Shown here piece after piece: positions 9,295 through 18,048 of a stretch of DNA of 64,000 bases (its first letter is position 1; each line of letters begins with the position of its first letter). This DNA is from Pseudomonas sp. CFII64 (GTDB taxonomy: Bacteria; Pseudomonadota; Gammaproteobacteria; Pseudomonadales; Pseudomonadaceae), in contig NZ_ATLO01000052.1 in NCBI RefSeq assembly GCF_000416235.1, positions 1 to 64,000 on the forward strand. Reading direction: 5' to 3'. A program made the translations under genes and the position numbers. The notes under the pieces are model-generated. The model saw nothing but the letters and a program-made list of their open reading frames with translations, did not search any database and had not been told where the DNA came from.

Positions 9295-10131
9295 ATGCAA
9301 CTGGATTCCCTGTTCAGTAAAACGTGCAAAAGCTTGAGCATCGCCGTGGCCCTGGCGGCAATGCCGCTGATGGCTCACGCCGATCAGTTGGACGACGTGA
9401 AAAAAGCCGGCGAGTTGGTCGTGGGTACCGAATTGCAGTTTGCGCCCTTCGACTTCACCGAAAACGGCAAGCAACAGGGCTTGAACTCAGAATTGTTCGA
9501 GCAACTGGGCAAAGAACTGGGGGTGAAGGTCAAGTTCATCGACCTGCCGTGGCCGAGCGTGCTGCCGGGGCTTGAAGCGAAGAAGTTCGACATGGTTGCC
9601 GGTCCGATCATCGAGACCAAGGCCCGTCAGGAGCGTTACCACTTTGTCCTGCCGATCGCCGAAGCGACGGTTGCGCTGATGGTCGGCGCCAAGGACGACA
9701 GCATCAAGAAACCCGAAGACATTTCCGGCAAGACCGTCGGAGCAGGCAAAGGCTCGGCACAACTGGAAGAGCTGAAGAAGTTCGCCGAGACCCTGCCGGA
9801 AAAAGTCACCATCCGTGAATACGTCGACAACAACCAGGCTTACGCCGATCTCGCGGCCAAACGTATTGTGGCGGTAGCGAACTCGCTGCCAAACATCTCC
9901 TTCGTGGCGGCTAAACAAAGCGACAAGTACAAAGTGATCCTGCCGCCGTTCGGCAAAAAATCCTACTTCGCTTATCTGGGCCGCAAGGACGCCGATGCCG
10001 ACAGCCTGATCGCCGCCCTCGACGCCGCCATGCTGAAAATGCACGCCGACGGCCGCCTCGCCGCCCTGCAAAAGAAATGGCTGGGTGCCGAAATGGACGT
10101 GCCAAAGGCTGATTTCACGCCGACCTGGTAA
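9295..10131 (+). CDS. ABC transporter periplasmic binding protein, polar amino acid family
   Basis: A 278-residue solute-binding protein of the HisJ/GlnH family (SBP_bac_3). It has a type I signal peptide (basic N-region, hydrophobic core about 14-28, likely cleavage after AHA near residue 29). The mature start, LDDVKKAGELVVGTELQFAP, is followed by DFTENGKQQGLNSELFEQL and by a conserved-style MVAGPIIETKARQERYHF. The start at 9295 has a strong GAAGGAG ribosome-binding site. First gene of an ABC importer operon preceded by operator-like site 3. The family binds polar amino acids and sometimes opines. The real ligand is unknown and presumably matches the enzymes encoded just upstream. Confidence 0.93.
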   Translation: MQLDSLFSKTCKSLSIAVALAAMPLMAHADQLDDVKKAGELVVGTELQFAPFDFTENGKQQGLNSELFEQLGKELGVKVKFIDLPWPSVLPGLEAKKFDMVAGPIIETKARQERYHFVLPIAEATVALMVGAKDDSIKKPEDISGKTVGAGKGSAQLEELKKFAETLPEKVTIREYVDNNQAYADLAAKRIVAVANSLPNISFVAAKQSDKYKVILPPFGKKSYFAYLGRKDADADSLIAALDAAMLKMHADGRLAALQKKWLGAEMDVPKADFTPTW

Positions 10132-10149
10132 GCCCGGACAACTGACCCC

Positions 10150-10275
10150 TTGGAGCGAGCGGTCGGCGTTCCGACTTGCTCGCGAAGAGGTTGCAGAAGC
10201 GACCGCTGAAGCGACCGTAGGAGCGACTTTAGTCGCGAGAGCCCCAATCGCCCTCCCGGCTAAAGCCGGTCCTAC
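10150..10275. repeat. Composite of three REP-type elements
   Basis: Three elements lie in tandem in the gap between the binding-protein and permease genes: a GGAGCGAG...GCTCGCGAAG hairpin (10152-10187), two copies of GAAGCGACCG followed by GTAGGAGCGACTTTAGTCGCGAG (10217-10239), and CTCCCGGCTAAAGCCGGTCC (10253-10272). In mRNA this would form several hairpins that could lower permease expression relative to the binding protein. Confidence 0.6.
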
Positions 10276-10304
10276 AGCAAGCCTCACAGAATTCTGGAGA
10301 CACG

Positions 10305-10961
10305 ATGTTCGACTGGCCGTTGCTCGTGCAAAACCTGCCGTTGATGCTCGAAGCTTTGCTGGTGACCCTTGAAGTCACCGTTGCGGCGCTGTGCATCGGT
10401 TTTGTGATCGGCATTCTGGTGGGCAGCCTGCGCTTGTCCCCGGTGCCACTGCTCAGGCGTCTGGGTGGTGGCTATATTTTCGTGTTCCGCGGCATTCCGC
10501 TGCTGGTGCAACTGCTGTTCATTTATTACTTCCTGCCGCGTATCGGCCTGCCCAACGTATCGCCCACAGTGGCGGCGGTGATCGGCCTGTCGCTGGCGGC
10601 AGGCGCGTACATTGCGGAAATCATGCGCGGCGGCTTCCTCGCCATCCCTGAAGGTCAACTTGAGGCCGCCGGATTGCTGGGTTTGAGCGCCGGACAAATG
10701 CTGATCCGGATTCGCGTCCCGCAAGCCGTGCGCTTGACGCTGCCCGCCCTGATCAACGAGATGATCCTGCTGATCAAGGCTTCGTCGCTGGTTTCGGTGG
10801 TTGGCCTCGCGGACCTGACGCGGACGGCGCAGAACATGGCGGCCAGCGACTACCTGTTCGTTCAGGATTACCTGATGCTGGCGGGCTTCTATTGCCTGAT
10901 CAACATTCCGCTGGCGTTATGCGGCGGCCTGCTTGAGCGGCGTCTGAAGGAGCAGTACTGA
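10305..10961 (+). CDS. ABC transporter permease, polar amino acid family (1)
   Basis: A 218-residue inner-membrane permease of the HisQ/HisM type. It has about five hydrophobic segments, starting with the long helix around residues 15-45. The EAA-type coupling loop is EAAGLLGLSAGQMLIRIRVPQAVRLTLPAL. The motif RGIPLLVQLLFIYYFLP is characteristic of polar amino acid permeases. Its stop codon overlaps the next start by one base (TGATG), so the two permeases are translationally coupled and probably form a heterodimer. It follows the binding-protein gene after a REP cluster. Confidence 0.92.
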   Translation: MFDWPLLVQNLPLMLEALLVTLEVTVAALCIGFVIGILVGSLRLSPVPLLRRLGGGYIFVFRGIPLLVQLLFIYYFLPRIGLPNVSPTVAAVIGLSLAAGAYIAEIMRGGFLAIPEGQLEAAGLLGLSAGQMLIRIRVPQAVRLTLPALINEMILLIKASSLVSVVGLADLTRTAQNMAASDYLFVQDYLMLAGFYCLINIPLALCGGLLERRLKEQY

Positions 10962-11632
10962 TGATCTTCGATCCGCGAATCATCACCGACCATCTGGACG
11001 AGATCGGCTCGGGGTTCATGATCACGCTGGGCACCTGGACCGCTGGCGTCGTGCTCGGCCTCGCGCTGGGCATGCTGATTGCCGTTGCCCAGTTGTTCGG
11101 CAATGGTCTGGTGCGCGCGCCGTTACGGGTTTTCATCGAGTTGATCCGCAGCACGCCGTTTCTGGTCCAGCTGTTCCTGATCTACTACGCCGGCCCTGCT
11201 TTCGGCTTGAGTCTGGACCCGATCCCCGCTGGCGTGCTCGGGCTGGGCATCTATGGCAGCGTGTACTTCGCAGAAATTTTCCGCACCGGTTTTCAGTCGG
11301 TGCCGCGCGGCCAGCTCGAAGCCGCCGACACCCTGGGCATCACCCGCAGCCAATGCATCATGCGCATTCAGGTGCCGCAGATGCTGGTGATCATCCTTCC
11401 GGCGCTGGTCAATCTGGTCACGATCCTGTGCAAGGAAACCGCCGTGCTGTCGATCATCACCATTCCGGAACTGACCATGGTACTGACCGGCATTGGCTCG
11501 GAAACCTTTGCCTTTGTCGAGACCTTGCTGGTGCTGTGCATCGGCTATCTGCTGTTGGTCGAAGCCTGTTCCCGCCTCGGTATGTTCCTTGAGCACAAGG
11601 TCGGCCGTTTCATGAACAGGCAAACCCGATGA
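10961..11632 (+). CDS. ABC transporter permease, polar amino acid family (2)
   Basis: The second 223-residue membrane subunit, paralogous to the upstream permease. It has RSTPFLVQLFLIYYAGP and the coupling loop EAADTLGITRSQCIMRIQVPQ, which contacts the ATPase. About five transmembrane helices are predicted by eye. It overlaps the upstream permease by one base and the downstream ATPase by four (ATGA), the tight packing expected for stoichiometric subunits of one importer. Confidence 0.92.
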   Translation: MIFDPRIITDHLDEIGSGFMITLGTWTAGVVLGLALGMLIAVAQLFGNGLVRAPLRVFIELIRSTPFLVQLFLIYYAGPAFGLSLDPIPAGVLGLGIYGSVYFAEIFRTGFQSVPRGQLEAADTLGITRSQCIMRIQVPQMLVIILPALVNLVTILCKETAVLSIITIPELTMVLTGIGSETFAFVETLLVLCIGYLLLVEACSRLGMFLEHKVGRFMNRQTR

Positions 11633-12513
11633 GCAGCGTTCAAATTTTGCAACCAGGTGAACTGATGAAAAGCTCCCAGCAACTGGCCGGCGACCGCGAA
11701 CCCATGCTGATCTTGAACAAGGTCGGCAAAAGCTTCGGCCCCTTGCGCGTGCTCAAGGGGATCGACTTGCAGGTCCGCCATTCGGAAGTGGTGTGCCTGA
11801 TCGGTCCTTCCGGGTCCGGCAAGAGCACCTTGCTGCGCAGCATGGCGTTTCTTGAAGAGTACGACGAAGGCGAAATCATCATCGAGGGCAAACTGCTGGG
11901 CTGGATGCCGGCCAATGGCACGTCCGGCAAACCTCGCAAACGCGCGCCGCAAGCGCAGATCAATCAGGTGCGGCGCAACGTCGGCATGGTCTTTCAGCAG
12001 TTCAACCTGTGGCCGCACATGACGGCCATCGGCAACGTTTGCGAGGCGCTGCGTCGGGTACGCAAGCTTAGCGCTAGCGAAGCCAACGAACGTGGCATGG
12101 CGATGCTCGATAAAGTCGGGCTGGCGCACAAGGCCGCGTCCTATCCGGCGCAGCTGTCCGGTGGCCAGCAACAGCGCGTGGCGATTGCCCGGGCGTTGGC
12201 GATGGAGCCGCACATCATGCTGTTCGATGAGCCGACCTCGGCGCTGGACCCGGAACTGGTGGGCGAAGTGCTGCAAGTCATGAAAACCCTCGCCAAAGAA
12301 GGCATGACCATGGTCGTGGTCACCCATGAGATGGGCTTCGCCGCCCAGGTGGCCGACTCGGTGGTGTTTCTCGATCAGGGCGAAGTGGTTGCACGGGGCA
12401 CGCCCCAGGAAATCTTCCACAACGCCGAACAGCCACGCTTGCAGCAATTCCTGCAGAACTATCTGGATCGCAACGCGTTTTGGCAGGACAACAAAGAGGC
12501 CAGCAGCGTATGA
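11629..12513 (+). CDS. ABC transporter ATP-binding protein, polar amino acid family
   Basis: A 294-residue cytoplasmic ATPase of the HisP/GlnQ class. Walker A is GPSGSGKST (near residue 64), the Q-loop FQQFNLWPHM, the signature LSGGQQQRVAIARAL, Walker B IMLFDEPTSALDP, and the switch His is in VVTHEMGFA. It is longer than the usual 240-260 residues because of a roughly 20-residue insertion (WMPANGTSGKPRKRAPQAQ) before the Q-loop and a longer N-terminus. The start at 11629 overlaps the permease stop. An internal ATG at 11665 with AGGTGA upstream is a credible alternative start. It completes the importer begun at 9295. Confidence 0.93.
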   Translation: MSSVQILQPGELMKSSQQLAGDREPMLILNKVGKSFGPLRVLKGIDLQVRHSEVVCLIGPSGSGKSTLLRSMAFLEEYDEGEIIIEGKLLGWMPANGTSGKPRKRAPQAQINQVRRNVGMVFQQFNLWPHMTAIGNVCEALRRVRKLSASEANERGMAMLDKVGLAHKAASYPAQLSGGQQQRVAIARALAMEPHIMLFDEPTSALDPELVGEVLQVMKTLAKEGMTMVVVTHEMGFAAQVADSVVFLDQGEVVARGTPQEIFHNAEQPRLQQFLQNYLDRNAFWQDNKEASSV

Positions 12514-12544
12514 CCCTTGCAGACTGTCTGATTGTGAGCACGTG

Positions 12545-13282
12545 ATGAGCACGCCAACCCCGCAGGCCTTGTACCGGCGCGCCAAGGAATATGTGCAGGG
12601 CAAGCTCAGCTGCGGCGAATGGAAACCGGGCGATCTGATTCCTTCGGAGAATCGCCTGGTGCAGGAGCTGGGCATGTCGCGCATGACGGTCAATCGCGCG
12701 TTGCGGGAACTGACCGAAGAAGGCCATTTGCTGCGAATCTCCGGGGTCGGCACCTTCGTCGCCGAAAGCAAGCCGCAGTCGAACCTGTTGCGCATCACGA
12801 ATATTGCCGACGAGATCCTCGCCAGGGGCCATCGCTACAGTTGTGAGGTCGTGCACCTGGCCCGGGAAGCGGCGTCGATGTCGATTGCCGCCGCGCTCTC
12901 GCTGACCACCGGCAGCTCGGTGTTCCATCTGCTTTGTGTGCATTGTGAAGAAGGTGTGCCGGTGCAACTGGAGGATCGCTACGTCAACCCGGAACTGGTG
13001 CCGGATTTTCTCAAGCAGGAATTCGGCGAACGGCTGCAGCCAGCCCGCTATCTGTTGCAGACCATCCGCCCGGACGAAATGGAGCACATCGTCGAAGCCA
13101 GTCATCCAAGCGCCGACGAGAGCCGCTACATGCAGATCGACAGCCTGGAACCTTGTCTGGTCCTGATGCGGCGCACCTGGAGCAACGGCAAGATCGTGAC
13201 CTTCGTGCGTCTGACCCATCCTTCATCGCGCTATCGCCTGGGCAGCCGTTTGCCGGTCAACAGTGCGCATCGCGACAGCTGA
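12545..13282 (+). CDS. GntR family regulator, HutC subfamily (wHTH + UTRA)
   Basis: A 245-residue one-component regulator. The N-terminal winged helix (about residues 5-72) shows LIPSENRLVQELGMSRMTVNRALREL and the wing RISGVGTFVAE. The C-terminal UTRA effector domain (about 90-235) contains EDRYVNPELVPDFL and ends with FVRLTHPSSRYRLGSR, as in HutC. The start is the ATG at 12545, 31 bases after the ATPase gene. It is the last gene of the ABC operon, so it is probably autoregulated through the site at 9214. HutC-subfamily proteins bind GTNTANAC, and three such sites precede the three transcription units here. HutC itself responds to urocanate, which would fit a lyase product as inducer (inference). 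Confidence 0.9.
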   Translation: MSTPTPQALYRRAKEYVQGKLSCGEWKPGDLIPSENRLVQELGMSRMTVNRALRELTEEGHLLRISGVGTFVAESKPQSNLLRITNIADEILARGHRYSCEVVHLAREAASMSIAAALSLTTGSSVFHLLCVHCEEGVPVQLEDRYVNPELVPDFLKQEFGERLQPARYLLQTIRPDEMEHIVEASHPSADESRYMQIDSLEPCLVLMRRTWSNGKIVTFVRLTHPSSRYRLGSRLPVNSAHRDS

Positions 13283-13375
13283 GTTCACAACGGACAGCCG
13301 GTCACGAAAATGATCGAACGACCTCATCCCATCGGCCTCGAATTCTTGCAAGCTTATGAATGAGAGGACACCACG

Positions 13376-13654
13376 ATGACCGATCAAAGCCAGAAACCCG
13401 TCGACCGCAACGACCCCGCCATCGACCCTGAAAACCCCGATAACGAATTGGGTCAGGGCGAGCAATACCAGGGCACAACCGGCCAGTCCCAAGGCAAGCC
13501 GGTGGGCCAACCCGATACGCAACTGGAGCAAACCCAGGAATCGGGCGGCAGCACCTTTACCCCGGATTACGAACCGGAAGAAAAACCCGCCGACCAGCGC
13601 AATCATCAGCCAACCCAAGGGCATGATGGAGATATCAATACGGATGGCGGCTAG
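13376..13654 (+). CDS. Small acidic, disordered protein of unknown function
   Basis: A 92-residue, strongly hydrophilic protein rich in Asp, Glu, Gln, Pro and Gly, with no hydrophobic core, signal peptide or Cys, so it is likely intrinsically disordered. The start at 13376 has GAGAGGA eleven bases upstream. It contains RNDPAIDPENPD, closely matched by RNDPGFDPDSPD in the small protein at 17196-17384 on the other strand, so the two appear to be paralogues. Function is unknown. It lies after the HutC-like regulator and before a REP pair, probably as its own transcription unit. Confidence 0.7.
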   Translation: MTDQSQKPVDRNDPAIDPENPDNELGQGEQYQGTTGQSQGKPVGQPDTQLEQTQESGGSTFTPDYEPEEKPADQRNHQPTQGHDGDINTDGG

Positions 13655-13664
13655 TCATCACCCT

Positions 13665-13752
13665 GTTGGAGCGAGGCTTGCCCGCGAAAGAACTTAACGC
13701 GGTGCGTCAGGTTCAACGAGGCGCCTTATTCGCGGGCAAGCCTCGCTCTAAC
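13665..13752. repeat. REP pair (REPIN), GGAGCGAGG type
   Basis: Left arm GGAGCGAGGCTTGCCCGCGAA (13668-13688) and its inverted copy ending at 13752 enclose about 40 bases of unrelated sequence. Same family as 1-33, 24509-24598 and 50564-50649. Confidence 0.85.
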
Positions 13753-13878
13753 GAATCACATCTCAAGTGAATTAATACAAAACATTGCACAGCCATGCGG
13801 TAAACCGGCAGGATCGCTCTGGTGTCTGCGTTGCAGGCCTCGTCCCTGCCAGAAAAACCTTCCGGAGCGTTGTAGGTA

Positions 13879-15279
13879 ATGGCTCGACTCACACCCGAAT
13901 TATCTGTCCCGGTCAGCCATAAACTGACACCCCTCGAATTTCGCGGGATGGTTGCCATCCTGATTTCGATAGCCCTGGCAACCCTCGATACCGCCATCGC
14001 CAATACCGCCCTGCCCGCCATCGCGGCGGACCTGAATGCCTCGCCCGCCGCTTCGGTATGGATCATCAATGCCTACCAACTGGCGGCCGTAGCAACCTTG
14101 CTGCCGCTCGCCGCATTGGGCGGTGTGATCGGCCATCGCAAGGTGTACCTCGGCGGTCTGATTCTGTTCGTGGTGTCGTCGGCACTATGCACCTTTGCCT
14201 GGTCACTGCCCACGTTGACCATCGCCCGGGTTTTGCAAGGTTTGGGCGCCAGCGCGATCATGAGCGTCAACGCCGCATTGATCAGCTCGATTTTTTCCCG
14301 TGAACGCCTGGGCCGGGGCCTGGGCATGAACGCCTTGGTGGTCGGCACCTCGTTCGCAGCCGGGCCGACCATTGCTTCGCTGGTGCTGTCCGTGGCGAAC
14401 TGGCCGTGGTTGTTCGCGATCAACCTGCCCATTGGCATCTTCGCTCTGGTGTTCGCCTGGAACTCATTGCCGATATCAAAGCCCGGTACGCTGACCTTCG
14501 ATCCAGTGACCGCGCTGCTCAACGTGCTGACCTTCGGTGCGTTGATTTTCGCCCTCAGCCAGGCCGCGCAACTGGGTTCGTGGAACAGCGTGTTGATCGC
14601 CTCAGGGGGATTTCTGGTTGGCTTCGTGCTGATGCTGCGCCGTGAAGCTGGCCATCCGGCGCCAATGTTTCCTCTGGATTTGCTCAAGCGGCCGATGTTT
14701 GCCTTGTCGGCCCTGACGGCCTTCTGTTCATTCGCCACCCAAGGCCTGGCCTTTGTCTCGCTGCCGTTTTTCTTCGAAACAGTGCTGGGCCGCGACCCGG
14801 TGCAAACCGGCTTTCTCATGACACCCTGGTCGGTGGTCGTGGCCATGATCGCGCCGTTTGCCGGACGTCTGTCGGATCGTTACGCGCCCGGCCTGTTGGG
14901 CGGCATCGGGCTGGCGATTCTGTGTGCAGGGATGATTTCCCTGGCGTTCATGTCGGCCAATGCTTCGGCCTGGCAAATTTGCTTCAGCATGATTGTCTGC
15001 GGCCTGGGTTTTGGCTTCTTTCAGGCGCCCAACCAGAAGGCACTGATGACCAGCGCGCCCAGGGAACGGGCCAGCGGTGCCAGTGGCACCATTGCCACCG
15101 CACGCCTGATTGGTCAGGCAACGGGGGCGGCGCTGGTCGCTTTCAGTTTCGGAATCTCCGGCGAGCACGGGCCGGTTCTGGCGCTGAGCATCGGTGCCGG
15201 TTTTGCGGCAGTGGGCAGCATCGCCAGCGGCCTGCGCCTGGTGACCAAAAACCTGCCCGGCTCGCCATCCGGCCAATAG
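13879..15279 (+). CDS. MFS transporter, DHA2 (EmrB/QacA) drug exporter family
   Basis: A 466-residue inner-membrane protein with about 14 hydrophobic helices, typical of the DHA2 family of proton-driven drug exporters. Motif D1 appears as LDTAIANTALPAIAADL (helix 1), motif A-like GGVIGHRKVYLGG follows helix 2, and motif C-like GTSFAAGPTIASLVL sits in helix 5. The start at 13879 is preceded by a REP pair and has only a weak ribosome-binding site (GTTGTAGGTA). No adaptor (EmrA) or regulator is adjacent, so the substrate cannot be inferred. Export of toxic compounds is the family role. Confidence 0.88.
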   Translation: MARLTPELSVPVSHKLTPLEFRGMVAILISIALATLDTAIANTALPAIAADLNASPAASVWIINAYQLAAVATLLPLAALGGVIGHRKVYLGGLILFVVSSALCTFAWSLPTLTIARVLQGLGASAIMSVNAALISSIFSRERLGRGLGMNALVVGTSFAAGPTIASLVLSVANWPWLFAINLPIGIFALVFAWNSLPISKPGTLTFDPVTALLNVLTFGALIFALSQAAQLGSWNSVLIASGGFLVGFVLMLRREAGHPAPMFPLDLLKRPMFALSALTAFCSFATQGLAFVSLPFFFETVLGRDPVQTGFLMTPWSVVVAMIAPFAGRLSDRYAPGLLGGIGLAILCAGMISLAFMSANASAWQICFSMIVCGLGFGFFQAPNQKALMTSAPRERASGASGTIATARLIGQATGAALVAFSFGISGEHGPVLALSIGAGFAAVGSIASGLRLVTKNLPGSPSGQ

Positions 15280-15417
15280 CTGCGGGCCGGATTAACCGGA
15301 AAATTCCGCAGAGGATTGATCCGGGTCAGAAAAAAATGTCTGCGTTCCACGCCATCTTGGCTATGATGGCACATCGCCCTTCGTTGGCTGACTTCTCGAA
15401 CGCCCCTGAGAAAACTC

Positions 15418-17187
15418 ATGCACCAAACCCTACAAGCAGAGCACCAACGCCTGGCCGCCGTGCGCGCGGTGCAGTGGCTGGAGACGGCCAACAACGAGAA
15501 CTTCGACCGCATCTGCCGCCTTGCGGCCGCTTATTTCGATGTGCCGACGGTTCTGGTTTCCCTGGTCGAGGCCGACCGACAGTGGTTCGCCGCGCGTGTG
15601 GGGTTTGTCCAGAGCGAAACCCCGATCATCCAGTCCTTCTGCGCCCACACCGCCAGGCAGCAGGGCGTGATGCAGGTTATCGATGCTTGCGAAGACACAC
15701 GCTTTGCCGACAACGATCTGGTGACTGCTCAGGACGGCATTCGCTTTTATGCCGGCGCGCCGTTGCTGACCCGCGATGGCCATGCCCTCGGCAGCCTGTG
15801 CATCATCGACAAGTCGCCTCATCAGCTGAGCCATATCGAGATTCGCGTGCTGGAAGATCTCGCCGAGATGGTTATCTCGCAGATTGAACAGCGGCAAATG
15901 ATCCTCACGCGCAACCCGTTCTCGGGATTACCGAACCTGCGCCAGTTTCTGACAGACCATCAGGAACCTTGGCTCAATCCAGTATTCCCGGGCCGTTTGC
16001 TGGCTTTGGTCGAAATCGTCGACAGTCAGTATGAAACCGAACTGGCGCCGCTCAACGACATGACGTCCCTGCAGACGCGCGCCCAAGACATCGCGGGTCG
16101 CCTGGAGCAAGTGCTGCTCAGCAGCGTGAGCGTCTACCACGTCAGTGAACGCCACTGCTGCCTGCTGCTGCCCACCAACCACACCGATAAAACCGAGCTG
16201 ATTCAGACCTTGAGCACGCTGATCTGCGAGCCGTGCGCCGAAGATTCGATTTCGACCCTGCCCGCCACACGCCTGGGCATCGCTTCTTGCGAAGACGGTA
16301 GCCAGTCCATGGGCGAGCTGCTGCGCAAAGCCCGACACGCTGTGGAAGCGGCCAGTCGCGACGGCATTGACTGGGCGGTGTGGGACGAAAACGAGAACTG
16401 CGCCAGCCGACGCGCGCTGGCCCTGAGCCAGGACGTGGTCGCAGCGCTCGCCAATGGCGATATCTATCTAATGTTTCAACCGCGCTTTCGTCTGGACGAC
16501 GGCCGCCAGGTAAGCGCCGAAGCACTGTTGCGCTGGAATCACAGCACGTTGGGGCCGGTCTCGCCTGCCGAGTTCATCCCGTTGATCGAGCGCTCGGGTC
16601 AGATCAGCACGGTGACCCGCTGGGTCATTGATCACGCGCTGGCCGCTGCGGCTGAGTGGGAGGACAAGGAATCGAAGGTTTCCCTGAACCTGTCCGCGCT
16701 GGACTTCCAGTCCATGGACATCGCCACGGCGCTGCGCGACAGCTGCGAGCGCCACCGGATCGCCCCGCATCGGGTTGAAGTGGAAATCACTGAAGGCGAG
16801 TGGATCAGGGCGAGCACAACCGTGCTCGGCCAGTTGTCAGACATTCGTGCCCTGGGCGTTGATGTGGCCATTGATGACTTTGGCACCGGCTACAGCAACT
16901 TCGCCTACCTGCACGAAATCCCGGCCAATGTGATCAAGCTGGACAAGTCGATCATCACCGACCTGGAAAACAAACCACGCAATCGCATCATTGCCCAGTC
17001 CATCTTCAAACTCGCCCACGAACTGGGTTATCGCACCGTCGCCGAAGGCATCGAGACGTTCCAGTGCATGGATCTGGTCAGAAGCTTCGGCTGCCATGAA
17101 GCCCAGGGATTCTTCTTCTGCCGCCCGCTTTCCGGCGAGCAGATCAAGGGCCTGACGGTTGGCAGCCATCTCAAGTTGCGCGCTTGA
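15418..17187 (+). CDS. Cytoplasmic GAF - degenerate GGDEF - EAL cyclic-di-GMP phosphodiesterase
   Basis: A 589-residue soluble signalling protein. The N-terminal GAF domain (about 25-155) contains FCAHTARQQGVMQVIDACED and GIRFYAGAPL, so it is a probable ligand or redox sensor. The central part (160-325) starts with NPFSGLPNLRQFL and resembles a GGDEF fold but has no GGDEF motif, so cyclase activity is unlikely. The EAL domain (about 335-580) keeps the catalytic set: EALLRW near 367, Asn in LNLSALDF, EITEGEW, DDFGTGYSN near 485, Lys in IKLDKS, AEGIE and AQGFFF. It is therefore a likely active c-di-GMP hydrolase. No transmembrane segment. It is convergent with the small acidic gene just downstream. 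Confidence 0.9.
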   Translation: MHQTLQAEHQRLAAVRAVQWLETANNENFDRICRLAAAYFDVPTVLVSLVEADRQWFAARVGFVQSETPIIQSFCAHTARQQGVMQVIDACEDTRFADNDLVTAQDGIRFYAGAPLLTRDGHALGSLCIIDKSPHQLSHIEIRVLEDLAEMVISQIEQRQMILTRNPFSGLPNLRQFLTDHQEPWLNPVFPGRLLALVEIVDSQYETELAPLNDMTSLQTRAQDIAGRLEQVLLSSVSVYHVSERHCCLLLPTNHTDKTELIQTLSTLICEPCAEDSISTLPATRLGIASCEDGSQSMGELLRKARHAVEAASRDGIDWAVWDENENCASRRALALSQDVVAALANGDIYLMFQPRFRLDDGRQVSAEALLRWNHSTLGPVSPAEFIPLIERSGQISTVTRWVIDHALAAAAEWEDKESKVSLNLSALDFQSMDIATALRDSCERHRIAPHRVEVEITEGEWIRASTTVLGQLSDIRALGVDVAIDDFGTGYSNFAYLHEIPANVIKLDKSIITDLENKPRNRIIAQSIFKLAHELGYRTVAEGIETFQCMDLVRSFGCHEAQGFFFCRPLSGEQIKGLTVGSHLKLRA

Positions 17188-17195
17188 GCTGTCGG

Positions 17196-17384
17196 TTATT
17201 TCTCGTCGTCGTAAGGCGGGTATTGATCGTCATCCACACGCTTATCCGAGCCAACGTCCTGACCGTCATCAGGCGCTTTGGCCGGTCCGATGGGATCGAT
17301 TTGCGGGTCGGCAACATCGGGTGAGTCGGGATCGAAGCCGGGGTCGTTTCTGGGATCATGCTGATTTGTCGACAAGTTGGTCAT
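17196..17384 (-). CDS. Small acidic Asp/Pro-rich protein of unknown function
   Basis: A 62-residue protein with many Asp-Pro steps, no hydrophobic stretch and no Cys. The ATG at 17384 is chosen because GAGG lies eight bases upstream. A GTG at 17393 would overlap that site. Its core RNDPGFDPDSPD matches RNDPAIDPENPD of the protein at 13376, suggesting two members of an undescribed small disordered family flanking the exporter and EAL genes. It ends 8 bases from the EAL stop, tail to tail. No function assigned. Confidence 0.6.
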   Translation of the reverse strand: MTNLSTNQHDPRNDPGFDPDSPDVADPQIDPIGPAKAPDDGQDVGSDKRVDDDQYPPYDDEK

Positions 17385-17509
17385 CGGAGACACCTCACGT
17401 CAGGAGCCCAGAGATGCCTGGGCCATGATTATCCGAAGCCCGCTGGCCAATAGAGTGCGGCGCGCCTGACCAATGGTCGCCCAGCTTCACGCCCCTGGAA
17501 CAATCAGTT

Positions 17510-17974
17510 TCAGGACTTGATGGCCGTCACGGTCATTTCCACCAGCCAACCCGGCGGGACCAGGCGGATGACCTGCGCACGGGTTCGGGTGGGCACGTTC
17601 GGCTGAGCCACTGTGCCGAAATATTGGTTGTAGATGGCCGAGAAACCCTCGAAGTCGGCAACGCCGTCCGCAGCCGGGTCCGCTACCAGAAGCGCCTGCA
17701 TGCTGACAATATCGCCCAACCCATAGCCGTGGCGAGTCAGCGTTGCTTCGATTTGCCGGATGACGCTCAGCGTCTGCGCCGCCGTATCGCCATAAGCCTG
17801 CACAGAACCGGCTGGCGCAGCGTCGTCAACAACCTGCGGCCCGACGCCACTTAACACCAGCTGACGCGCGTTCACTGGCACTTCAATGGCTTCAGCGAAC
17901 TCCCGCGCCCATGGCTCGCTGACGCTGGCGGGGTGCAGGTGACGAATGAGGGGATTGCTGGATGGGGTTGTCAT
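17510..17974 (-). CDS. RidA/YjgF/UK114 family protein
   Basis: A 154-residue member of the RidA superfamily, whose archetype hydrolyses reactive enamine/imine intermediates made by PLP enzymes and often forms homotrimers. Recognisable segments are RQLVLSGVGPQVVDDAAP, SVIRQIEATLTRHGYGLGDIVSM and the C-terminal NVPTRTRAQVIRLVPPGWLVEMTVTA, whose Arg near the end corresponds to the catalytic or substrate Arg region. The sequence is more divergent than canonical RidA and may belong to a Rid1-7 subgroup with another role. The start at 17974 has AGGAG upstream. It lies 74 bases downstream of dusA on the same strand. Confidence 0.85.
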   Translation of the reverse strand: MTTPSSNPLIRHLHPASVSEPWAREFAEAIEVPVNARQLVLSGVGPQVVDDAAPAGSVQAYGDTAAQTLSVIRQIEATLTRHGYGLGDIVSMQALLVADPAADGVADFEGFSAIYNQYFGTVAQPNVPTRTRAQVIRLVPPGWLVEMTVTAIKS

Positions 17975-18048
17975 GTGCAGCGGACTCCTGTCGAACGAAC
18001 ATGGACGGGGCACAGCCCCATGGCTGCGCCCACCGGTTTTTTTGCGAA

